DNA of 64,000 nucleotides from Actinomadura syzygii (GCF_008085905.1 NZ_VSFF01000015.1:186001-250000), one strand, 5' to 3'; positions 31,479 through 40,391 are shown, counted from the first letter of the stretch. Numbers and translations: made by a program. Notes: generated by a model from the sequence alone, not told the origin.

Positions 31479-33352
31479 CGACGCTGTCCGCGTCCCGCGA
31501 GAACCCTCCGGGCGGGAACCCCCGCGCCGGGAACACGGCCGTGCCCGCGCTGCTGCGCGGCGGCAGGCCGCTCGCCGGGGCACTGCTGACCATCCTGGTG
31601 CTGGTCGCGCCGCTGCTCGGCCTGAACGACTACTGGGCCCGCACCGTGCTGCTGGTGGCGATCCTGTCACTGCAGGTCAGCGGGCTGAACATCGTCCTCG
31701 GCCACGCGGGCGAGCTGGCCGTCGGCCAGGTCTTCCTGTACGCCGTCGGCGCCTACGTCACCGGCTACCTCGGGGTGTCGCACGGGATCACCGACGCCGG
31801 GGTGATCGTCGTCTGCGCGATCGCCTGCGCCGTCGTGGTCGGGCTGATCACCGGCATCCCCGGGCTGCGGCTCGGCGGCTGGTCGCTGGCGATGCTGACG
31901 TTCTTCCTCGTCCTGATCATCCCGAACCTCGTGAAGGTGCTGGAGTCGTTCACCGGCGGCGCCAACGGGCTCGCGCCGCCCGTCCCGACCCTGTTCGGGA
32001 CGCCGCTCGGCCGCGACGCCCTCTACATGCTGATCGTCGCGGTGACGGCTGTGTGGTTCCTCGTCGCGCGGAACCTGATCCTGTCGCGGCACGGCAACGC
32101 TTTCCTGGTGCTCAAGCAGAGCCCGGTGCTCGCCGGGTCGCTCGGCGTCTCGGTGTTCCGGCTGAAGCTGCTCGTGTACGTGACCGGCGCGATCCCGGCG
32201 TGCCTCGCGGGCGTGATGTTCGCCTGGCTGGACGGCTTCATCGCGCCGGAGACGTTCACGTTCACGATGGCGCTGAGCATCCTCGCGGCGTCCATCGTCG
32301 GCGGGTCCACGTCGATCTACGGGGCGCTCGCCGGGGCGGCGATCGTCCAGCTCGGGCAGCAGTCGTTCAGCTCGTTCCAGGACTGGCAGCTCCTCATCTA
32401 CGGCGCGTTCCTGCTGGTCGCCGGGATCCTGCTGGCGGACGGGCTGACCGGGCTCGTCCGCGGCCGGGCCCGGCGGATCGTCCGGCGGTTCGGCGTCGCC
32501 GCCCCCGCCGGACGATCCGCCGCGCCCGCCGACGCGGGGCCCGCCGACCTCGGCGCGCTGCCCGGCGCGCGGCTGCGGACGAAGGCCCTGTGCAAGTCGT
32601 TCGGCGGCAACCAGGCGCTCCGCGAGGTGACCGTCGAGGCCGAGCCCGGCCAGGTCACCGCGCTGATCGGGCCGAACGCGTCCGGGAAGACGACGCTGCT
32701 CAACCTCGTCTGCGGCTTCTACCGGCCGACGTCGGGGACGGTCGAGCTCGGCGGCCGCGAACTCGGCGGGCAGCGGCCGTACCGGATCGCCCGCGCCGGG
32801 ATCGCCCGGACGTTCCAGACCCCGCTGATCCCGAGCGGCATGACGACGAAGGCGTTCGTCGCGACCGGCCGCTACGTCTCGCACCGCGTCCGGGTCCCGG
32901 CGGCGGTGCTGCGGCTGCCCGCGTTCCGCCGCGGGTTCGCCGCCGACGACGCCGAGGCCGTCCGGCTGCTCGGGCTGCTCGGCATCGCGGACGTCGCCGA
33001 CCGGGAGGTCGACTCGCTGCCGCTCGGCACGCGGCGGCTCGTGGAGGTCGCGCGGGCGCTCGCGGCGCGTCCGGCGGTGTTCCTGTTCGACGAGGTCGGC
33101 TCAGGGCTGGACGAGGGCGACCTCGCCGGACTGGAACGCGCCATCCGGATGATCCGCGACGCGGGCGGCACGGTCGTCCTCGTCGAGCACAACTTCCCGC
33201 TGGTGCTCGGGCTCGCGGACCGGATCCACGTGCTCAGCCAGGGCGGGCTGCTGGTGTCCGGCACCCCCGCCGAGATCCAGGCCGACCCGCGCGTGCTCGC
33301 CGAGTACACCGGCTCGAACGCGGCCGGGAAGACCATCGGAAGTGAGGGCTGA
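31475..33352 (+). CDS. Fused LivM permease-LivG ATPase of a Liv-type importer
   Basis: 625 residues. The N-terminal half (about 1-330) is a LivM permease with ALQVSGLNIVLGHAGELAVGQVFLYAVGAYV-type signature split near residues 65-95 and about nine spans. A Pro/Ala-rich linker (about 345-365) joins it to an ATPase with Walker A GPNASGKTT (about 398-406), QTP-containing TFQTPLIPSGM, a degenerate signature region SLPLGTRRLVEVARALAARP, and Walker B VFLFDEVGSGLD. The usual Leu-Ser-Gly-Gly signature is replaced by LPLGTRR, typical of some LivG. The H-loop His is in VEHNFPL. Genes for LivM and LivG are separate in the other two importers of this window. Confidence 0.93.
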   Translation: MTTLSASRENPPGGNPRAGNTAVPALLRGGRPLAGALLTILVLVAPLLGLNDYWARTVLLVAILSLQVSGLNIVLGHAGELAVGQVFLYAVGAYVTGYLGVSHGITDAGVIVVCAIACAVVVGLITGIPGLRLGGWSLAMLTFFLVLIIPNLVKVLESFTGGANGLAPPVPTLFGTPLGRDALYMLIVAVTAVWFLVARNLILSRHGNAFLVLKQSPVLAGSLGVSVFRLKLLVYVTGAIPACLAGVMFAWLDGFIAPETFTFTMALSILAASIVGGSTSIYGALAGAAIVQLGQQSFSSFQDWQLLIYGAFLLVAGILLADGLTGLVRGRARRIVRRFGVAAPAGRSAAPADAGPADLGALPGARLRTKALCKSFGGNQALREVTVEAEPGQVTALIGPNASGKTTLLNLVCGFYRPTSGTVELGGRELGGQRPYRIARAGIARTFQTPLIPSGMTTKAFVATGRYVSHRVRVPAAVLRLPAFRRGFAADDAEAVRLLGLLGIADVADREVDSLPLGTRRLVEVARALAARPAVFLFDEVGSGLDEGDLAGLERAIRMIRDAGGTVVLVEHNFPLVLGLADRIHVLSQGGLLVSGTPAEIQADPRVLAEYTGSNAAGKTIGSEG

Positions 33353-34104
33353 TGCTCCAGGTCAGCGGGCTCAGCGGAGGCTACGGCGACATCCGCGTGC
33401 TGTGGGACGTGGACCTGCGCGTCCGGCCCGGACGGGTCACCGCCGTGCTCGGCCGCAACGGCGCGGGCAAGACGTCCCTGCTGAACGCGGTCGCCGGGTT
33501 CCCGCCCGGGGTGACCGGCGGGACGATCACCTTCGACGGCCGCGACGTCACCGGGATGGCGCCGCACCGCCGTGTCCGCGCCGGACTCGGGTACGTCCAG
33601 GAGGGGAAGCAGGTCTTCCGGCAGCGCACGGTCGAGGACAACCTGCTGCTCGGCGGCTTCACGCTCGCCCGCTCCGGGCTCGGCCGCTGGACGGGCGGCC
33701 GCAAGCGGAGCCCGGCGCGGCGCGAGGCGCTCGACCGCCAGTACGAGCGCTTCCCGATGCTGGCCGAGCGGCGGCACACGGTGGCGGGCAGCCTGTCCGG
33801 CGGGCAGCAGCAGATGCTCGCGATCGCGCAGGCGCTGATGCCGGCGCCCCGGCTGCTGATGCTGGACGAGCCGTCCGCCGGCCTCGCCCCGGTGATCGCC
33901 GCCGAGGTCTTCGAGATGATCACCGTGCTGCGCGCGGACGGCCTGTCGATCCTGCTGGTCGAGCAGGTCGTCGAGTACGCGATGCGGGTCGCCGACGACG
34001 TCGCGGTGGTGGACAACGGGCGGATCGCGGCGGCGGGCGACGCGCGGTCCTTCGACGACACCGCCGTGATCAACGAGATCTATCTGGGTGCGGGGAGCCG
34101 ATGA
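33352..34104 (+). CDS. LivF-type ABC transporter ATP-binding protein
   Basis: 250 residues. Walker A LGRNGAGKTS (about 34-43), Q-loop GYVQEGKQVFRQRTVEDNLLLG, signature SLSGGQQQMLAIAQALM, Walker B LLMLDEPSAGLAP and the switch region VEQVVEYAM, where the usual His is replaced by Val-Val. It pairs with the LivG half of the fused protein to energise uptake. One-base overlap with the fused gene (TGATG) and a four-base overlap with the next gene. Confidence 0.92.
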   Translation: MLQVSGLSGGYGDIRVLWDVDLRVRPGRVTAVLGRNGAGKTSLLNAVAGFPPGVTGGTITFDGRDVTGMAPHRRVRAGLGYVQEGKQVFRQRTVEDNLLLGGFTLARSGLGRWTGGRKRSPARREALDRQYERFPMLAERRHTVAGSLSGGQQQMLAIAQALMPAPRLLMLDEPSAGLAPVIAAEVFEMITVLRADGLSILLVEQVVEYAMRVADDVAVVDNGRIAAAGDARSFDDTAVINEIYLGAGSR

Positions 34105-36254
34105 CGGCCGACACGGAGGCAGGCGCAGTGGGAGAAGCGAAGCGGACGGGCATCGAGCGGCTGCTCGCGCCGAGCTCGATAGCCATGGTGGGGGCGTCCA
34201 ACCAGGAGATGCGGATCGGCGGGCAGGTGTACGGGAACCTGGCGCTGAACTTCAAGGGCGCGCTGTACCCGGTGCATCCGCGCGACCAGGCGGTCCAGGG
34301 CGACCGGGCGTACCGGTCGGTCGCCGACCTGCCCGGACCGGTGGACCTCGCGGTGATCGCGGTGCCCGCCGAACACGTGGCCGGGGTGATCGAGCAGTGC
34401 GGCGAGCGCGGCGTCGGCGGCGCGGTCGTGCTGACCGCCGGGTTCGCCGAGGCGGGGCCGGACGGCGCTGAGCTCCAGCGCGAACTGGCCGAAGCCGCCG
34501 CGCGGACCGGCGTCCGGGTCGTCGGCCCGAACTGCATCGGCTACCTCAGCTCGGCGGGCGGGGTCGCGGCCAGCTTCGCGATGCCGCCCGGCACGCCGCT
34601 GCCGCCGGTCGGGCCGGTCGCGCTCGTCTCGCAGAGCGGCGGGTTCGGCTCCTACATCGCGGAGAAGGCGCAGCTCGCCGGGCTGCGGCTCGGCTGGTTC
34701 GTCAGCACCGGCAACGAGGTGGACGTCAACATCGCCCAGGTGCTGCGGTTCCTCGTCGAGCGGGACGAGACGCGCGTGCTGCTCGCGTTCAGCGAGACGC
34801 TCCGCGACCCGGACGTGTTCGTCGAGACCGCGCGGCGGGCCGCCGAACTCGACAAGCCGCTGGTCCTGCTGAAGGCCGGGCGGTCGGAGGAGGCGGCGCG
34901 GGCGGCGCTCAGCCACACCGCGTCCGTGGTCGGCTCGGCGGAGGTGTTCGACGCGGTGTGCCGCCAGCACGGCGTCGTCGTCGCGGACACGATGGAGGAG
35001 ATGCTCGACCTCGGAATGATCTTCCAGGACGGGCGCCGCCCGCGCGGCGACCGGATCGGCATCATGACGACGTCCGGCGGCGCCGGGGTGCTGCTGGCGG
35101 ACGGCGCGGGCATGGCGGGGCTGTCGGTCCCGGAGTTCCCGCCGGACGAGCGGGACGCGATCGCCGCGAAGATGCCGCAGCCGTTCTACGGCTCGGCGTC
35201 CAACCCGGTGGACACGACCGCGCAGATCACCGCCGCGCCCGACCTGTTCCAGACGGTGCTCGGCGAGGTCGTCGGCGGGTCGGTGGTGGACATGGCGGCG
35301 ACCGTGACGTGGGCGCGTCCCGGCGCCGCCAACGACGCGATCATCGAGACGTACCGGTCGACGGACAAGCCGTTCGCGGTGCTCTGCACGACCTGGCTGG
35401 ACGACTTCCAGAAGGCCGGGGTGCCGACGTTCACCGACCCTCGGCGGGTCGTCCACGCGCTGGCGGCGCTGGCCCGGCACACGCTGCGCCGCCCGCCCGC
35501 GACGCCGGAGTTCGTCCCGGACGAGGACCGCGCCCGCCGCGTCCGCTCGATGCTGGTCGAGGCGCGCAACCTGGGCGAGGGCGTCCTGCTGGAGTCGACG
35601 GCGAAGCGGGTGATGGCCGAGTACGGGATCCCGGTGACGCGGGAGATCTACGTGCGGGGCGTCCGCGACTCGGGCCCGGACGAGGTCGCCGCGGCGGCCG
35701 GGAAGCTCGGCGGCCCGGTCGCGCTCAAGGTCATGTCGTACCAGTTGCCGCACAAGTCGGACGTCGGCGGGCTGCGGCTCGGGGTGTCCGGCGCGGACGC
35801 GGTGAAGGACGCCTACCGCGACATGCTCGCCGAGGTCGCGCGCCGCGCCCCGGACGCGATGATCTCCGGGGTGCTGGTGCAGGAGATGGCCCCGGCCCGG
35901 CTGGAGATCGGCTGCGGGATGCGGCACGACCCGGTGTTCGGCCCGATGGTCGCGCTCGGCCCCGGCGGGATCATGATCGAGATGCTGGCGGAGACGGCGC
36001 TGCTGCGGCCGCCGTTCGACGCCGCCGCCGCGAAGGACGCGATCGGCGGGCTGCTCGGCGGACGGCTCGTCGGCGGTTCGCGCGGCCTGTCCCCCGGTGA
36101 GCTGGACCTGCTCGCCGCGACGATGACCGGGCTCGGCGCGCTGGCGCTGGAGGTCCCGGAGATCGCCGAGGTGGACGTGAACCCGGTGCGGGTGGCCGGC
36201 GGCGACGCCGTGGCGGCGGACGCGCTGATCGTGCTCGCCGACGAGGAGGGCTGA
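34101..36254 (+). CDS. NDP-forming acyl-CoA synthetase (acetyl-CoA synthetase alpha-beta fusion type)
   Basis: 717 residues. The N-terminal half has the CoA-binding and succinyl-CoA-synthetase-like domains (SSIAMVGASNQEMRIGGQVY, VGPNCIGYLSS and VALVSQSGGFGSYIAE) and the phospho-His loop AALSHTASVVGSAEVF. The C-terminal ATP-grasp domain has AEYGIPVTREIYV, GGPVALKVMSYQLPHKSDVGG and EIAEVDVNPV. It makes acyl-CoA with ATP to ADP + Pi, or the reverse. It is encoded just after the importer and has no AMP-ligase gene beside it, so it may be the activating enzyme for the imported acid. The ATG overlaps the LivF stop (ATGA). Confidence 0.92.
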   Translation: MTADTEAGAVGEAKRTGIERLLAPSSIAMVGASNQEMRIGGQVYGNLALNFKGALYPVHPRDQAVQGDRAYRSVADLPGPVDLAVIAVPAEHVAGVIEQCGERGVGGAVVLTAGFAEAGPDGAELQRELAEAAARTGVRVVGPNCIGYLSSAGGVAASFAMPPGTPLPPVGPVALVSQSGGFGSYIAEKAQLAGLRLGWFVSTGNEVDVNIAQVLRFLVERDETRVLLAFSETLRDPDVFVETARRAAELDKPLVLLKAGRSEEAARAALSHTASVVGSAEVFDAVCRQHGVVVADTMEEMLDLGMIFQDGRRPRGDRIGIMTTSGGAGVLLADGAGMAGLSVPEFPPDERDAIAAKMPQPFYGSASNPVDTTAQITAAPDLFQTVLGEVVGGSVVDMAATVTWARPGAANDAIIETYRSTDKPFAVLCTTWLDDFQKAGVPTFTDPRRVVHALAALARHTLRRPPATPEFVPDEDRARRVRSMLVEARNLGEGVLLESTAKRVMAEYGIPVTREIYVRGVRDSGPDEVAAAAGKLGGPVALKVMSYQLPHKSDVGGLRLGVSGADAVKDAYRDMLAEVARRAPDAMISGVLVQEMAPARLEIGCGMRHDPVFGPMVALGPGGIMIEMLAETALLRPPFDAAAAKDAIGGLLGGRLVGGSRGLSPGELDLLAATMTGLGALALEVPEIAEVDVNPVRVAGGDAVAADALIVLADEEG

Positions 36255-36259
36255 GGGCG

Positions 36260-36712
36260 ATGGCCGACTTCGGCAAGATCGGCTTCGAGTGGCCGCCGTA
36301 CACCATCGAGGTGGAGCGCGGGAAGATCGCCGAGTTCGCGCTGGCGGTGCGGGCGTCCGACCCGGTGTACACCGACCGGGCCGCGGCCCGCGCGGCCGGG
36401 TACGCGGACGTCCCCGTCCCGCCGACGTTCAGCGCGGTCGGGCAGCACTGGGCGCCGAAGACCTCCGTCGAGGACGACCTCGGCGTCGACCTGAAACGGG
36501 TGCTCGCGGGCGGCGCCGACTGGGAGTACCTGGGCGACATCGTCGCCGGGGACGTGCTGACCGTCCGCGGCCGCGTCGTGGACATGGTCGAGAAGCGGGG
36601 CGGCCGCGGCCCGATGACGCTGATCATCAGGGAGAACACGTTCGTCAACCAGCGCGGCGAGACCGTGCTGCGGCTGCGCGGCACGATGATCGAGCTCGGA
36701 GCCGCCTCATGA
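36260..36712 (+). CDS. MaoC-like (FAS1/HadA-type hotdog) dehydratase subunit
   Basis: 150 residues of the N-terminal MaoC/FAS1-like dehydratase family. It shows FEWPPYTIEVERGKIAEFALAVRASDPVYTD and VPVPPTFSAVGQHWAPK near the N-terminus, ADWEYLGDIVAGDVLTVRGRVVDM, and GPMTLIIRENTFVNQRGETVLRLRGTMIE. It lacks the catalytic hydratase-2 Asp-x4-His and so is the structural partner of the next MaoC protein, as HadA with HadB or ChsH2-N with ChsH1. Five bases after the synthetase and four-base overlap with the next gene. Confidence 0.9.
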   Translation: MADFGKIGFEWPPYTIEVERGKIAEFALAVRASDPVYTDRAAARAAGYADVPVPPTFSAVGQHWAPKTSVEDDLGVDLKRVLAGGADWEYLGDIVAGDVLTVRGRVVDMVEKRGGRGPMTLIIRENTFVNQRGETVLRLRGTMIELGAAS

Positions 36713-37131
36713 CGACGGCGACGAAAGCGGCCGAGGTCAGAGTGGGCCCGCTGACCAGGACGGACTTCGTCCGCTACGCGGGCGCGGGCGGCGACTTCAA
36801 CCCGATCCACCACGACGACGGCTTCGCCGCGTCCGCCGGGTACCCGTCGGTGTTCGGGCACGGGCTGCTGACCGCCGGGATCCTGTCCGGCTTCGCCTGC
36901 GACTGGCTCGGCCGCCGCAACCTGCGCAGCTACGGCGTCCGGTACGTCGCGCAGGTGTGGCCGGGCGACACGCTGATCCTGTCCGGCGAGATCACCGGCA
37001 CCACCGAGGACGGCCTCGCGCGGGCGGAGCTGCGGGTGGAGCGCGAGTCCCCGGACGGCGAGCGCGCGGTCGTGCTGCGCGGCACCGCGACCGCCACCGC
37101 GACCGCCGTCCATCCCGAGGAGGAGAAGTGA
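36709..37131 (+). CDS. MaoC-like enoyl-CoA hydratase, catalytic hotdog subunit
   Basis: 140 residues. The hydratase-2 motif GGDFNPIHHDDGFAASAGYPSVFGHG carries catalytic Asp and His. Later YGVRYVAQVWPGDTLILSGEI is typical of ChsH1/HadB-like proteins. It should heterodimerise with the preceding gene product and hydrate an enoyl-CoA made by the acyl-CoA dehydrogenase pair at 26843-29058. The tail TATATATAVHPEEEK is low-complexity. The ATGA and GTGA overlaps on both sides imply stoichiometric synthesis of MaoC-N, MaoC and DUF35. Confidence 0.91.
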   Translation: MTTATKAAEVRVGPLTRTDFVRYAGAGGDFNPIHHDDGFAASAGYPSVFGHGLLTAGILSGFACDWLGRRNLRSYGVRYVAQVWPGDTLILSGEITGTTEDGLARAELRVERESPDGERAVVLRGTATATATAVHPEEEK

Positions 37132-37553
37132 GCGAACCGGTGGAAGCGGCCCCGCACAAGGGCTATGTCGAGCGGCTCGACAAGGGGGTCCTCGCCTACC
37201 AGCGGTGCGACGACTGCCGGGCCGCGGTGTTCCATCCCCGGGTGACCTGCCCCGGCTGCGGGAGCGGGCGGCTCGCCTGGCGGGAGAGCGCCGGGCTCGG
37301 CACGGTGTACGCGACGAGCGCCCTCGCCCGCCGCGACGCCGACTCGTACTCCGTCGCGCTGGTCGATCTCGACGAGGGCTTCCGCATGATGAGCTCCGTC
37401 GTCGGCGTCCCGGCGGACGCCGTCCGCATCGGCATGCGGGTGCGGGCCCGCGTCGAGCCGCGCGACGGGGACCGCGAGCCGCGCCCGGTGTTCGTCCCGG
37501 CGGAGTTCGTCCCCGAGGAGTTCGTCCCGGAGGAGGCGCGTGATGGCTCCTGA
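37128..37553 (+). CDS. DUF35 (zinc ribbon + OB-fold) partner protein
   Basis: 141 residues. The zinc ribbon CDDC...CPGC (about residues 26-44) is followed by an OB-fold with AGLGTVYATSALARRDADSYSVALVDLDEGFRMMSSVVG. The C-terminus repeats VPAEFVPEEFVPEE. It corresponds to the C-terminal half of ChsH2, here encoded separately. It probably bridges the MaoC hydratase and the Ltp-type aldolase encoded next. The GTG start has GAGGAGGAGAA upstream and overlaps the MaoC stop. Its own end overlaps the thiolase-fold gene. Confidence 0.9.
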   Translation: MSEPVEAAPHKGYVERLDKGVLAYQRCDDCRAAVFHPRVTCPGCGSGRLAWRESAGLGTVYATSALARRDADSYSVALVDLDEGFRMMSSVVGVPADAVRIGMRVRARVEPRDGDREPRPVFVPAEFVPEEFVPEEARDGS

Positions 37554-38706
37554 CCTGCGCGGCAAGGCCGCGATCGCCGGGGTGGCCGAGTCGGACCTCG
37601 GCGAGGTGGGCCCCGGCCGCTACGCCATCGACCTCGCCGCCCAGGCCGCCGCGCGGGCCCTGGACGACGCGGGCCTGGCGAAGAACGACGTCGACGGCCT
37701 GTTCACCGCGATCGCCGGACGCGGCATGGCCCCGCTCGACGTCGGCGAGTACCTCGGGATCAGGCCCCGCTACAGCGACGGCACGATGGTCGGCGGCAGC
37801 GCGTTCGTGTCGTTCCTGCACCACGCCGCGCTCGCGATCGCGTCCGGCGCGTGCGAGGTCGCGCTGCTCGTGTACGGAAGCACGCCGCGCGCCGACTCCG
37901 GCCGGGCCCGGCTCGGCATGGGGCCGCCGGAGCTGCCGTCCTACGAGGCCGCGTTCAGGCCGCGCCAGCCGATCACCGGGTACGCGCTGGCCACGTCCCG
38001 GCACATGCACCAGTACGGGACGACCCGCGAGCAGCTCGCGGAGGTCGCGGTCGCGGCACGGAAATGGGCGCAGCTCAACCCGGTGGCGTTCGAGCGCGGC
38101 CCGCTGACCGTCGAGGACGTCCTGAACAGCCGCGTCATCTCCAGCCCGCTGTCCAAGCTGGACTGCTGCCTCGTCACCGACGGCGGCGGCGCGGTCGTCG
38201 TCACCACGCCGGAGCGGGCGCGGGCCGCCCGCAAGCCGCCCGTCTACCTGCTCGGCGCCGGGGAGGCGCACTGGCACCGGACGATCTCCGAGATGCCGGA
38301 CCTGACCGTCACCGCCGCGACCGAGTCGTCGGCGCGGGCGTACGCGATGGCGGGGCTCGGGCCGTCCGACGTGGACGTCGTGCAGGTGTACGACGCGTTC
38401 ACCGTCAACACCGTCCTGTTCCTGGAGGACCTCGGCTTCTGCGCGAAGGGCGAGGGCGGCGCGTTCGTCTCCGGCGGGCGGATCGCGCCCGGCGGCGAGC
38501 TGCCGGTCAACACGAGCGGCGGCGGCCTGTCGTACTGCCATCCCGGCATGTTCGGCATCTTCACGATCATCGAGGCGGTGCGGCAGCTCCGCGGCGAGTG
38601 CGGCGAGCGGCAGCGCGACGGCGCCGAGGTGGCGCTCGCGCACGGCAACGGCGGCCAGCTCTCGTCCCAGGTGACCGCCCTGCTCGGAACGGAGGCGACG
38701 CTGTGA
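37543..38706 (+). CDS. Thiolase-fold Ltp2-type protein, probable retro-aldolase
   Basis: 387 residues. The start GKAAIAGVAESDLGEVGPGRYAIDLAAQAA is SCP2-thiolase-like. The nucleophile position reads TMVGGSAFVSFLHHAALA with no Cys. The HDCF motif is VYDAFTVN, with Tyr replacing His, and the C-terminal loop is NTSGGGLSYCHPGMFG. With a DUF35 partner encoded directly before it, this matches Ltp2-DUF35 aldolases that split the beta-hydroxyacyl-CoA side chain rather than thiolytic enzymes. ATG 37543 with AGGAGG six bases upstream is preferred to the overlapping GTG at 37540. Substrate not identified. Confidence 0.89.
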   Translation: MAPDLRGKAAIAGVAESDLGEVGPGRYAIDLAAQAAARALDDAGLAKNDVDGLFTAIAGRGMAPLDVGEYLGIRPRYSDGTMVGGSAFVSFLHHAALAIASGACEVALLVYGSTPRADSGRARLGMGPPELPSYEAAFRPRQPITGYALATSRHMHQYGTTREQLAEVAVAARKWAQLNPVAFERGPLTVEDVLNSRVISSPLSKLDCCLVTDGGGAVVVTTPERARAARKPPVYLLGAGEAHWHRTISEMPDLTVTAATESSARAYAMAGLGPSDVDVVQVYDAFTVNTVLFLEDLGFCAKGEGGAFVSGGRIAPGGELPVNTSGGGLSYCHPGMFGIFTIIEAVRQLRGECGERQRDGAEVALAHGNGGQLSSQVTALLGTEATL

Positions 38707-38762
38707 CCGTCGAGCTGGTCTCGGTGCGCGGCGCCTCCCCCACACGAAGGAGGACGCGCCGC

Positions 38763-39521
38763 ATGACGGCCGTGCTGACCGAGCGCTACGGCAGCGTGCT
38801 GCTGGTGACGCTGAACCGTCCCGAGGTGCTGAACGCCGTCGACGACTCGGTCGTCGAGGGCATGGCGCTGGCCTGGCGGGAGGCCGCGGACTCGGCGGTC
38901 CGCGCGGTCGTCCTCACCGGCGCCGGGCGCGGCTTCTGCGCGGGCGCCGACCTCAAGGCGGGGCGGCGTCCGGATGCCAGCCGTCCGGCGGGCGGCCTGC
39001 GCGCCACCTTCAATGCCGACATGCTGGCGATGGCCGCGCTGGAGAAGCCGGTGATCGCGGCGGTGAACGGCCCGGCGGCCGGGTTCGGGCTGTCCCTCGC
39101 CTGCGCCGCCGACCTGCGGATCGCCTCGCACGCGGCGCGGTTCGTCCCGGCGTTCGCCGACATCGGGCTCGTCCCGGACGGCGGCGGCTCCTACTACCTG
39201 GCCCGGCTGCTCGGCTACGCGCGCGCGTTCGAGCTGCTCACCACCGGACGCCGCCTCACCGCGGCGGAGGCCCTCGGCTGGGGGCTCGTCACCGAGGTCG
39301 TCGAGCCGGTGGCGCTGGTGCCGCGGACGCTCGACCTCGCCGCCCGGCTCGCCGGCCGTCCGGGGCTCGCCGTCCCGCTGACGAAGCGGCTGCTCGCGGG
39401 CGCCGCGCGGGCGCACCTGGCCGAGCAGCTGGAGGAGGAGGCGCGGGCGCAGGAGGCGGCGCTCGGCGCCCCCGGCCGCGCGGCGGCGCGCGCCGCGAAG
39501 ATCGACGAGATGAAGCGCTGA
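38763..39521 (+). CDS. Enoyl-CoA hydratase/isomerase family protein
   Basis: 252 residues, usual crotonase size. It shows VLLVTLNRPEVLNAVDDSVVEGM, the oxyanion loop VLTGAGRGFCAGADLKAG, AAVNGPAAGFGLSLACAADLRIAS and the following PAFADIGLVPDGGGSYYLARLLG. The second catalytic Glu position carries Asp or Gly (VPDGGG), so hydratase activity is uncertain and isomerase is possible. ATG 38763 with AAGGAGG upstream is preferred. A GTG at 38703 overlapping the preceding stop would add 20 Arg-rich residues. Confidence 0.87.
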   Translation: MTAVLTERYGSVLLVTLNRPEVLNAVDDSVVEGMALAWREAADSAVRAVVLTGAGRGFCAGADLKAGRRPDASRPAGGLRATFNADMLAMAALEKPVIAAVNGPAAGFGLSLACAADLRIASHAARFVPAFADIGLVPDGGGSYYLARLLGYARAFELLTTGRRLTAAEALGWGLVTEVVEPVALVPRTLDLAARLAGRPGLAVPLTKRLLAGAARAHLAEQLEEEARAQEAALGAPGRAAARAAKIDEMKR

Positions 39522-39542
39522 CCGCGCGGAACAGGAGAGCAC

Positions 39543-40355
39543 GTGCCCGACTACGGGAGCTTCACCAAGGTCCTCGTGACGCAGGACGACCGGCTGCTGA
39601 CCGTCTCCCTGAACAACCCGGACCGCCTCAACGCCATGGGCGGCGGGCTGGAGCGCGAGCTGTCGGAGGTGCTGCGGCTCGTCGCGGCCGACGAGTCCGT
39701 CGGCGCGGTCCTGCTGCGCGGCGAGGGGCGGGCGTTCTGCGCGGGCGGCGACGTCAAGAGCTTCAACGAGCAGACGACCGCCGCGGAGCAGCCGCCGCCC
39801 GCGAGCCGCGTCCTCGGCACGCTCAAGGCGACGGAGATCCTCGACACGATCCTCGCCGTGCCGCAGCCGATCGTCGCGGCCGTGCACGGCTACGCGATGG
39901 GGCTCGGCGCGACGATCGCGCTGTTCTGCGACGTGGTCGTCGCCGCCGAGGACGCGAAGATCGCCGACAGCCACGTCGCGGTCGGGCTGGTCGCCGGGGA
40001 CGGCGGCGCGGTCGCCTGGCCGCTGCTGATGCCGCTCGGCGCGGCCCGCTACCACCTGCTCACCGGCGAGCCGCTGACCGGCGCGGACGCGGCCCGCTAC
40101 GGGATGGTGCTGCGCGCCGTCCCGGCCGCGGACCTCGCCGCCGAGAGCGAGCGCGTCGCGCGGAAGCTGGCGGACGGCGCGCCGCTCGCCGTGCAGGGCA
40201 CGAAGGCGACGCTGAACAAGATCGTCCGGGAGCGGATGGCGCTCACCCTGGAGAGCGGCCTGCTGCTGGAGGGCGCGACGTTCGTCAGCGACGACCACAA
40301 GGAGGCCGCGGCCGCGTTCGTGGAGAAGCGCAAGCCCAAGTTCCAGGGCCGCTGA
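39543..40355 (+). CDS. Enoyl-CoA hydratase/isomerase family protein
   Basis: 270 residues of the crotonase family, paralogous to the preceding gene product. LTVSLNNPDRLNAMGGGLERELSEVL, LLRGEGRAFCAGGDVKSFNEQ and VHGYAMGLGATIALFCDVVVAAEDAKIADSHVAVGLVAGDGGA are seen. The active-site Glu pair is not clearly kept (AGDGG). The GTG start follows AGGAGAGCAC. Last gene of the 11-gene operon. A hairpin (40363-40391) follows. Confidence 0.88.
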   Translation: MPDYGSFTKVLVTQDDRLLTVSLNNPDRLNAMGGGLERELSEVLRLVAADESVGAVLLRGEGRAFCAGGDVKSFNEQTTAAEQPPPASRVLGTLKATEILDTILAVPQPIVAAVHGYAMGLGATIALFCDVVVAAEDAKIADSHVAVGLVAGDGGAVAWPLLMPLGAARYHLLTGEPLTGADAARYGMVLRAVPAADLAAESERVARKLADGAPLAVQGTKATLNKIVRERMALTLESGLLLEGATFVSDDHKEAAAAFVEKRKPKFQGR

Positions 40356-40362
40356 GCGCGCC

Positions 40363-40391
40363 GGGACCGGTGGCCCCGGCCCGCCGGTCCC
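40363..40391 (+). terminator. Hairpin at the end of the 11-gene operon
   Basis: GGGACCGG (40363-40370) pairs with CCGGTCCC (40384-40391), loop of 13 bases, eight bases after the stop codon. It precedes operator O7 of the next unit. Confidence 0.6.

Noticed and set aside
38703..38762. Alternative GTG start for the crotonase at 38763
   Set aside because: It would add an Arg-rich, non-family 20-residue tail; ATG 38763 has AAGGAGG. The GTG overlap with the preceding stop keeps it possible but less likely.
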